A DNA stretch of 64,000 nucleotides from an uncultured Ilumatobacter sp. (GTDB lineage Bacteria; Actinomycetota; Acidimicrobiia; Acidimicrobiales; Ilumatobacteraceae). Location of the stretch: NCBI GenBank assembly GCA_905480335.1, contig CAJQPY010000028.1, forward strand, positions 55,634 to 119,633, in the 5' to 3' direction. This document shows, piece by piece, positions 60,103-64,000 of the stretch; position 1 is the first letter of the stretch; each line of letters starts with the position of its first letter. The notes below the pieces were generated by a model, which ran no database searches, was not told where the DNA came from, and saw only the letters and a list, made by a program, of their open reading frames with translations. A program made the position numbers and the translations under genes.

Positions 60103-61683
60103 ATGACCGACGCCACTACTCCCGAGTCCCGCTCCTCCGGCTCAGCGTCTCACTCGTTCGAGAACGTGAATGACGGCTTTTTCGACCGATATGAGGCTCT
60201 CACTTTTGACGATGTAGTCGTCGTCCCCGGCTGGTCCGAAACGCTGCCCGACGCGGTCGATACGAGCGCTACCTTTGCCGCCGACATCGAGTTGGCTGTC
60301 CCGCTCGTGTCAGCAGCAATGGACAAAGTGACTGAAGCGCGAATGGCCATCGGGATGGCTCGCAACGGCGGGATTGGAGTGATCCACCGCAACATGTCGG
60401 TCGCTGATCAGGCGAGCGAGGTCCAGAAGGTGAAACGCTCGCAGTCAGGGATGATCACTGATCCCGTCACCCTGCCACCGACGGCGGTGCTGCACGAAGC
60501 TGAGTCGCTAATGAGCCGCTTCAAGTTCTCAGGTGTCCCGATCACCGATGACGACGGCCACCTTGTCGGGATCCTCACCAACCGGGACATCAGGTTCTGC
60601 GAGGGCAGCGATTTCGACCGCCCTGTCACCGACTTCATGACGTCCGCCGACGACCCTCGAGGTGGACTTGTCACGGCCGATGTCGGGACTTCGCTTGACG
60701 ATGCCCGAGCGATCCTCCAGCAGCACCGCATCGAGAAGCTGCCACTTGTCGATGGTTCTGGCTGTCTTGCCGGGCTGATCACCGTGAAGGACATTCAAAA
60801 GCGCCTCGATTTCCCAAACGCATCACGCGATGGTCACGGACGGCTGCGAACCGCTGCAGCTGTCGGCGTGGGTGCCGACCTCGAAGAACGCGTCGCTGCA
60901 CTCGTCGCGATGAGCGTCGACGCGGTCTCGATTGATACCGCTCACGGCCACTCGGCCAACGTGGTCAAGGCAATCAAGCGGATTAAGGGCAGCTGGCCCT
61001 CGCTCCCCGTTACCGCCGGCAACGTGGTGACTGAGGAGGGTGTCGAAGCGCTGACCAAGGCAGGCGCCGATGCCGTCAAGGTTGGCGTAGGCGCCGGCTC
61101 GATCTGCACCACACGCGTTGTGTCTGGCGCCGGGATGCCACAGTTGTCGGCGATCTGGCACACCACCCGGCGGGCCCGGCAACTCGGCATTCCGATCATC
61201 GCCGACGGCGGCATCACGTTCTCCGGCGACATCGTCAAGGCAATCGCCTCCGGTGCTCAGACCGTCATGATCGGGTCGTTGCTTGCCGGTACCGAGGAGT
61301 CACCGGGCGAGATGGAATTGATGGACGGTCGCCGCTACAAGAGCTACCGGGGGATGGGCTCGATGGGCGCGATGACGGGCGACAGCGCTGATCGGTATGC
61401 GACGAGCCAGTCGGCTTCGGGCAAGACCGTGGTAGGCGCTGCCAGCCAGAAGCTCGTGCCTGAGGGCATCGAAGGGCGTGTTCCCTATGCCGGGCCGCTC
61501 GGCGAGGTGCTTTATCAACTCGTTGGCGGTTTGCGGTCGGGCATGGGTTACGCCGGGGCCGCCACACTCAATGAACTGCGCCACGCCCGGTTCATGCGGG
61601 TCACCACCGCTGGACGCGAAGAGTCGCACCCGCACGATGTAACGATCACCCAGGAAGCCCCCAACTACCAGCGCGGCGGATAG
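60103..61683 (+). CDS. guaB: IMP dehydrogenase
   Basis: Oxidises IMP to XMP on the way to GMP. The 526-aa protein begins with ALTFDDVVVVPG, has two CBS domains (about 115-240) between strands of the barrel, SIDTAHGHS, VKVGVGAGSICTTR with the catalytic Cys near 325, IIADGGI, and the flap motif YRGMGSMGAM. GAGG seven bases upstream marks the ATG at 60103. It is the last gene of the purine operon. Confidence 0.95.
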   Translation: MTDATTPESRSSGSASHSFENVNDGFFDRYEALTFDDVVVVPGWSETLPDAVDTSATFAADIELAVPLVSAAMDKVTEARMAIGMARNGGIGVIHRNMSVADQASEVQKVKRSQSGMITDPVTLPPTAVLHEAESLMSRFKFSGVPITDDDGHLVGILTNRDIRFCEGSDFDRPVTDFMTSADDPRGGLVTADVGTSLDDARAILQQHRIEKLPLVDGSGCLAGLITVKDIQKRLDFPNASRDGHGRLRTAAAVGVGADLEERVAALVAMSVDAVSIDTAHGHSANVVKAIKRIKGSWPSLPVTAGNVVTEEGVEALTKAGADAVKVGVGAGSICTTRVVSGAGMPQLSAIWHTTRRARQLGIPIIADGGITFSGDIVKAIASGAQTVMIGSLLAGTEESPGEMELMDGRRYKSYRGMGSMGAMTGDSADRYATSQSASGKTVVGAASQKLVPEGIEGRVPYAGPLGEVLYQLVGGLRSGMGYAGAATLNELRHARFMRVTTAGREESHPHDVTITQEAPNYQRGG

Positions 61684-62072
61684 CCGACTAGACGCGGCCG
61701 TGTCCGCATTCCCGGTGGGCGGACGCACCGATATTTCTCGGCCGCTCGACCCGACGCTCTATTTGTTGTTATCGCAGCGGGTCCCCGGCCGAGGCACCGC
61801 TAGCCAGTGAGTCGAGGGTGTATGCAGCGTTTTTAAGGCGGGGCATCGGGGTTGGTGAACTTGACCTAGGCCGATCCGCCGGTCCTGTTGGGCATTAAAA
61901 TGTCCTGCGACATCGTGGGGCGGCGTCCGCGCCGTTCTATTCGAAGGTTGCCGAGCTCACCACCTAAGCGACAGATATCCGGGTCCGGCTGCAACCGGCT
62001 TGCTGTTTTCGTTTTGTTCGCGAAACCCGCAGACTGTGAGGTGGCCAGGTCAGCGGCTCATACGCTCCGGAC
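61684..62072. other. Region after the purine operon; no gene seen
   Basis: About 390 bases without a supported gene, holding a possible terminator at 61700-61726 and the promoter of the downstream P-loop kinase gene. Confidence 0.5.
61700..61726 (+). terminator. Possible terminator hairpin after guaB
   Basis: Arms GTGTCCGC and GCGGACGC form an 8-bp stem (one G-T pair) around an 11-base loop, 17 bp after the guaB stop. The following T-run is weak (ATATTT). Confidence 0.35.
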
Positions 62073-62621
62073 ATGCGTCGCGTTGCCGTCATTGGCTCAT
62101 CCGGAGCTGGCAAGTCGACACTTGCCACAGCACTCGCCGAACGTCTCGCTATCCCGGCCATCAAACTGGACGCTCTCATGCGCGGTTCCGACTGGATACC
62201 CACCCCAACCCCTGAGTTCCGCTCGAAGGTGATTGCCGCTTTAGCCAAAGCCGATGCGTCCGATGGCGGCTGGGTCGCATCGGGCAACTATCGCACCGTG
62301 GCCGACATCACTCAGCGCGGCGCCGACACCATCGTCTGGCTTGACCTTTCGCGTCGCGTGACAATGTGGCGTCTCTTCAAGCGTTCCGTCCGTCGCTCAG
62401 TGACGCGCAAGAACGTGTGTGCGAGTAGCCGCGAGTCGCTCGCGAATTTGGTCAGTCGCGATCCAAATCGGAATGTCCTGTTGTGGTCGTGGCGGAGCAT
62501 TCCGCGGTACCAGCAGATCTACGAGGGGTACGCATCGGGCGAGTTCTGGTCGCACGCAACGGTGCATCGACTTCGGACGCGCTCTGATGTAGCGAAGTTT
62601 CGCGACAGCGTCAGCGGGTGA
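62073..62621 (+). CDS. P-loop kinase-like protein (FlaR/adenylate-kinase-related)
   Basis: A 182-aa P-loop NTPase. Walker A is GSSGAGKSTLA near 8-18, KLDALMRGSDW and GWVASGNYRTV fit the pattern of so-called topology modulation protein FlaR and related adenylate-kinase-like proteins, and IVWLDLSRRVTMWRLFKR gives a Walker B-like strand and basic lid. The true substrate is unknown. Its last 11 bases overlap the convergent unknown gene. Confidence 0.8.
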   Translation: MRRVAVIGSSGAGKSTLATALAERLAIPAIKLDALMRGSDWIPTPTPEFRSKVIAALAKADASDGGWVASGNYRTVADITQRGADTIVWLDLSRRVTMWRLFKRSVRRSVTRKNVCASSRESLANLVSRDPNRNVLLWSWRSIPRYQQIYEGYASGEFWSHATVHRLRTRSDVAKFRDSVSG

Positions 62622-63540
62622 CATCCGCAAGGGCGGCTGCAAGCTCCGGTGAGGGGTAGAACTCGCTGCCCGACGTCGTGCCGTCGAAGAAAGTGGGGAT
62701 CCACTCCAACGAACCATCGCGCCACCAATAGAGGTGCGGGCTCACCGACCCGGGGCCCTGTTTGAACAATTGGTGGGCGATTGGGATCATGCCAGCAATC
62801 CCACACTGCGCCGACGCATTGTCGATCGGGTGGACGAGCACACTATGACGCAGCGGCATCGACACGATGGCACCAAGGTCGCCGATCTGGGCGTACTCGG
62901 CGATTAAGTCGTCGATCACACCAACCGTGCTGGCCGTGAACGGTCGCTCTCCAAACACGTGAATCAGGTCCGCGCTGCCGATGTCGACGATATGGATTTC
63001 GTCGGGCACCTCAAGGAGCTCAGTCTGCAGCCGAGCGCTGACCCAGGCTTCGTCAACGTCCCATCCGTTGGCGGCGATCTCACTTGTGGGCACGCATCGC
63101 ACAGCATCATCGACGTCGATGGCCAGCACCTCTATCACGCCGTCGACGAACGGTCGGCCGCCGAGTTGGTGGAGTGTCTCGGCATCGGCCAGGGTGTCGG
63201 GAACTAGCCTAATCCGCAGGTCGAACATCGAGAGCGGCTCGGAGATCTGGTCGAGGTACGCAGTCATCGTTCGGAGGTGGCCTGCGATGAGCGAATTCCA
63301 CTCAAGAGACGGAAGGCTCGAGCAGTGCTGCGCGAGCTGCAGGAGTGAGAGCGATCGGCCGTTCCGGAGCCGGACGACGCTCGGAGTGATGCTGGCATCG
63401 TTGAGTCCAAGTTCGGTGACGGCGCCATGCACCTCGGTGTGAAAAGCGAGCCAGAAGTCCCCGGACATACGGTGGGAGTCGACCGGCCAATTGAGCCTGG
63501 CTGCGCTGGTGTTGGAATCGTTGGGGTTGCTGGACGACAT
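62611..63540 (-). CDS. Hypothetical protein of about 309 aa
   Basis: No family is recognised with confidence. The chain is acidic, soluble and without signal peptide or membrane helix. It starts with a Ser/Asn-rich stretch, then alternates helix and strand. Notable segments are LIHVFGERPFTAS, AQCGIAGMIPIAHQLF, and a C-terminal YWWRDGSLEWIPTF with an aromatic cluster. It is convergent with the P-loop gene, overlapping by 11 bp, and about 180 bp from the next gene. Confidence 0.6.
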   Translation of the reverse strand: MSSSNPNDSNTSAARLNWPVDSHRMSGDFWLAFHTEVHGAVTELGLNDASITPSVVRLRNGRSLSLLQLAQHCSSLPSLEWNSLIAGHLRTMTAYLDQISEPLSMFDLRIRLVPDTLADAETLHQLGGRPFVDGVIEVLAIDVDDAVRCVPTSEIAANGWDVDEAWVSARLQTELLEVPDEIHIVDIGSADLIHVFGERPFTASTVGVIDDLIAEYAQIGDLGAIVSMPLRHSVLVHPIDNASAQCGIAGMIPIAHQLFKQGPGSVSPHLYWWRDGSLEWIPTFFDGTTSGSEFYPSPELAAALADVTR

Positions 63541-63718
63541 GTTCGGGGCTCCTGCTGCGGATTAATGTCCGCCACAAGTCCATCGGCACGTCTCAAGCGT
63601 TTCTTAAACAAATCTGAACGCTCTTAGTATTTTTTTTGAAAACGAATCCGCTTGGCTGTTTCCCCGATCGGACCATCCGTTGATAGTGGCCGAGTTGCGT
63701 CGTCCGGCGGGACGCTCC

Positions 63719-64000
63719 TCACCGTCCTGTGAACGCCGCAACGCCCTCACGATGTTCATCGCTCTTGAGACACGCCGCCAGTGACTCCGTGTGGCGTCTC
63801 GTGTGCTCACTAACCGATGCGGTCAGGCCCTCGTGAACCAACGACTTGATCACACGAAGACCGTGAGGTGAACCGGTCGCAATCTGGTTCGCCAGCGACA
63901 TCGCTCCAGAGAACAGCTCTTCATGCGGCACCACGTCGAGGGCATATCCGAGACGCAGCACTTCTGCTGTGTCAATAATCTCAACTGCTAGAGCATTCGG
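63719..64000 (-). CDS. Enoyl-CoA hydratase/isomerase family protein, C-terminal part (cut by window end)
   Basis: The frame enters from beyond the right edge and ends with TGA at 63719-63721. The visible 93 residues carry the crotonase tail: AEVLRLGYALDVVPHEEL, then SPHGLRVIKSLV and a helix ending in SDEHREGVAAFTGR. This is the trimerisation-helix region of enoyl-CoA hydratases. The active-site motifs lie outside the window. Confidence 0.8.
   Translation of the reverse strand, partial: PNALAVEIIDTAEVLRLGYALDVVPHEELFSGAMSLANQIATGSPHGLRVIKSLVHEGLTASVSEHTRRHTESLAACLKSDEHREGVAAFTGR

Overview
The window looks like chromosomal DNA from a high-GC Gram-positive bacterium, most likely an Actinomycetota of the Acidimicrobiia type. 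This is inferred from several things: GC-rich codons, many GTG/TTG starts, dense 4-bp start/stop overlaps, a menaquinone pathway, a GerMN lipoprotein beside a sensor kinase (MtrB-LpqB-like), an oleB-oleC fusion, and many acyl-CoA ligase, enoyl-CoA hydratase and MaoC genes. The species cannot be named from the sequence. Both window edges cut genes: the tail of an SDR at the left and an enoyl-CoA hydratase at the right.

Layout. 0-7 kb: a leftward string (uppS-like, recO, glyS, an ABM protein, trpC) faces a rightward uppS-dinG pair. 7-11 kb: class II aldolase, an enoyl-CoA hydratase and a long-chain acyl-CoA ligase. 11-14 kb: a two-component system with a GerMN lipoprotein. 14-18 kb: era, a MaoC protein, an acyl-CoA synthetase and an ornithine-cyclodeaminase-like enzyme. 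18-21.3 kb: a three-gene operon (SPFH-GYF protein, double zinc-ribbon membrane protein, coiled-coil membrane protein) resembling Bacillus ydjG/ydjI. 21.3-28.7 kb: menG, menF, menD, a DsbA-family protein, menH, menA and menE. 28.8-31 kb: SDR, ybeY, phoH. 31-31.9 kb: a decayed integrase beside tRNA-Cys. 32-36.7 kb: oleA-oleBC-oleD. 36.7-40.2 kb: a sparse accessory stretch ending in tRNA-Gly. 40.3-50.5 kb: mixed genes (Fpg/Nei, metX, SURF1, lycopene cyclase, GMC oxidoreductase). 51-61.7 kb: a purine operon purSL-purQ-purC-purF-purDM-purN-guaB. 62-64 kb: a small P-loop kinase, an unknown protein and a partial hydratase.

How the genes work together. The purine operon covers PRPP to SAICAR except purE/K, plus IMP to XMP, and contains two fusions: PurS-like with PurL, and PurD with PurM. 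PurDM is followed by purN, the domain order of animal GART. The men genes cover most of chorismate to menaquinone (menB and menC are not in the window). OleA, OleBC and OleD form a complete head-to-head acyl condensation route to beta-lactones and long-chain olefins.

The most interesting signal is the divergent pair at 3503-4914. One cis-prenyltransferase keeps the catalytic Asp motif but has lost the late Glu and the whole C-terminal RxG motif. Its neighbour has lost the catalytic motif but keeps exactly those two elements. This is the pattern of the eukaryotic DHDDS-NgBR heteromer and predicts a two-subunit undecaprenyl diphosphate synthase.
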